64,000 nt of DNA from CAVRXT01 sp049644285 (GTDB lineage Bacteria; Acidobacteriota; Terriglobia; Acidiferrales; UBA7541), in contig JBARRP010000121.1 of assembly GCA_049644285.1 (NCBI GenBank), positions 1-64,000 of the forward strand, given 5' to 3'. The notes under the pieces are model-generated. The model ran no database searches, was not told where the DNA came from, and saw only the letters and a program-made list of their open reading frames with translations. The position numbers and the translations under genes are program-made. Each line of letters starts with the position of its first letter. The stretch's first letter is position 1. Positions 63,018 to 64,000 of this stretch are shown one piece after another.

Positions 63018-63176
63018 ATGGCATCTCAACGGCAACCTCAAACCTGGGTGCGTGTGTCTCGCGACCTTGAATTCGAGGGTCTCCTCCGGCGATCAACGGA
63101 AATTCTCAAGCGGCGCCAACTCCATTCCGTCAAACCAGTGAAGATCACTCGGAGAAATCCCCTCCGACCGCTGTAA
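63018..63176 (+). CDS. Possible 52-residue basic protein
   Basis: The frame has an ATG at 63018 and TAA at 63176. AAGGAG and AAGGAA lie within 17 nt upstream and a promoter-like pair lies about 60 nt upstream. The product is strongly basic (SRDLEFEGLLRRSTEILKRR, KPVKITRRNP), with no membrane segment. No family was recognised. The combined start signals make it more likely than chance, but it is short. Confidence 0.4.
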   Translation: MASQRQPQTWVRVSRDLEFEGLLRRSTEILKRRQLHSVKPVKITRRNPLRPL

Positions 63177-63268
63177 AATCACGACAAGCGTGTTCACGAA
63201 ACGTGATTGCAATTTCCCAGTGTTCCGCTGGGAAGAATGCCGTGTGGAAAGATCGCAGCGCAGAGTGC

Positions 63269-64000
63269 TTATTGTCGGCCAGACCGATCGTTTGGCCGGC
63301 AAGTGCGCCTCGCTCTGTGAGATGCCTCGACCGCGGGGAGCTTGGCGTCTACGCTCGCGCCGTAGCAATGCAAAGCTCCTGATTCTGATTGCGTAATAAA
63401 GAGGAGCACACCGACGTTTGCATTCCACGTTAGCGAAGGAGCCGGAATGGTTGCGCGTCCTCCGCTAACCGTTCCGCTCGCAAGAAGATTTTCGTTAGTC
63501 AGATCATACCAACTGTACGCATAATTTCCGGAAGGAAGCTGGATTCTCGCGCTGGTGGTGTTCGGTCTCGTGGTGCCATCGTCCCAAAAGTAGACGACAT
63601 ACTGGGATCCGGGATTGGCAAGGATTTGCCAATGAGAACTGGGTCCCTGAGAGACAAGAGTGTCGTATTCGTTGCCGCTGCCGTCAACTGGGGACATGAG
63701 CCACCACTGCACCTTATCAACCAAGTCGCGGAGAATCTTGAGGCGCGTGGCTACAGTCGACCAGCCCGGGTAGTCGGTGTGCGCCCCCAGGTAGATCGCA
63801 TAGTATCCTCCGGAAGTAAACCATCCCCAGGCTTCGCGCGTGTCGCCGTCGAGCAACGCGGGATCCAGAGCGTTGTTCGTGATCCAGCCGAAGGATTCGT
63901 TGGACTGCAAGATCTTATTCTTGAGCTGCGCCCCATGCAGATAGCCGGAAACGTTGTCGGGATTCTGGTCATAAAAGTGGAAATCAAGGTCATCCACAGA
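63269..64000 (-). CDS. C-terminal part of a secreted glycosidase-like protein (cut by window end)
   Basis: About 243 residues are visible; the 5' end lies beyond the window. The first part reads ESFGWITNNALDPALLDGDT and YYAIYLGAHTDYPGWSTVAT, followed by VDKVQWWLMSPVDGSGNEY. The second part has a beta-sandwich look (ILANPGSQYVVYFWDDGTTR, IQLPSGNYAYSWYDLTNENL, SGGRATIPAPS). This matches the end of putative glycoside hydrolases that carry a collagen-binding-like C-terminal domain. The last 35 residues (after GVLLFITQ) are basic and unusual, possibly a read-through after a lost stop. Confidence 0.55.
   Translation of the reverse strand, partial: SVDDLDFHFYDQNPDNVSGYLHGAQLKNKILQSNESFGWITNNALDPALLDGDTREAWGWFTSGGYYAIYLGAHTDYPGWSTVATRLKILRDLVDKVQWWLMSPVDGSGNEYDTLVSQGPSSHWQILANPGSQYVVYFWDDGTTRPNTTSARIQLPSGNYAYSWYDLTNENLLASGTVSGGRATIPAPSLTWNANVGVLLFITQSESGALHCYGASVDAKLPAVEASHRARRTCRPNDRSGRQ

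Overview
The window looks like chromosomal DNA of an Acidobacteriota member, probably a soil or sediment Terriglobia/Bryobacterales-like organism. This is inferred from gene content, not from a marker gene. It holds four very large TonB-receptor-like proteins with an N-terminal carboxypeptidase-regulatory (Ig-like) domain, as in the Oar family. It also holds several secreted families and intergenic REP-like repeats typical of these genomes, and has moderately high GC. No rRNA, tRNA, CRISPR array, integrase or transposase gene was recognised.

Layout. 0-10 kb: a tiny winged-helix protein, an exported MBL hydrolase, a secreted TPR protein, the first Oar-like receptor with its own terminator, and a secreted protein built of carboxypeptidase-regulatory repeats. 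10-21 kb: a secreted protein with two TonB C-terminal domains, Oar-like receptors 2 and 3, a secreted NHL propeller and a small membrane protein. 21-30 kb: a minus-strand cluster coding for three YncE-type beta-propellers, a ChrB C-terminal-domain protein, Oar-like receptor 4 and a nine-heme cytochrome c, with the broken tail of another gene at its end. This looks like an envelope/redox module and is the most system-like part of the window. 30-37 kb: a small ORF with a disrupted start, a kelch protein, an acidobacterial unknown, a GNAT enzyme, an amidohydrolase, and an overlapping run hbd - macro domain - unknown - NDUFAF7-like methyltransferase.

37-49 kb: a minus-strand run of an M1-aminopeptidase-like protein that has lost its zinc motif, lpxB, a heterodimeric ABC exporter with one degenerate ATP site, a lipoprotein and an unknown protein, then a 974-residue PilZ plus coiled-coil protein with recent 120-bp internal duplications. 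49-54 kb: housekeeping block DUF962, MBL hydrolase, recR, ybaB, dnaX and the SRP RNA gene, in the same order as in Bacillus, followed by REP-like palindromes. 54-64 kb: cytochrome P450, an amidohydrolase fragment, a VOC protein, a GNAT enzyme, a gene-free stretch ending in a plus-strand terminator, an ArsR/SRPBCC pair whose SRPBCC gene is frameshifted, a secreted unknown, an NtrC-type regulator broken by two frameshifts, an M50 peptidase and a partial glycosidase-like gene.

Four single-base lesions (about 30316, 58175, 60697 and 60795) each restore a coherent family protein when corrected. Either several genes here are decaying or the assembly carries indel errors, and raw reads would decide. 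Functions are inferred from motifs and family resemblance read by eye; nothing was searched.
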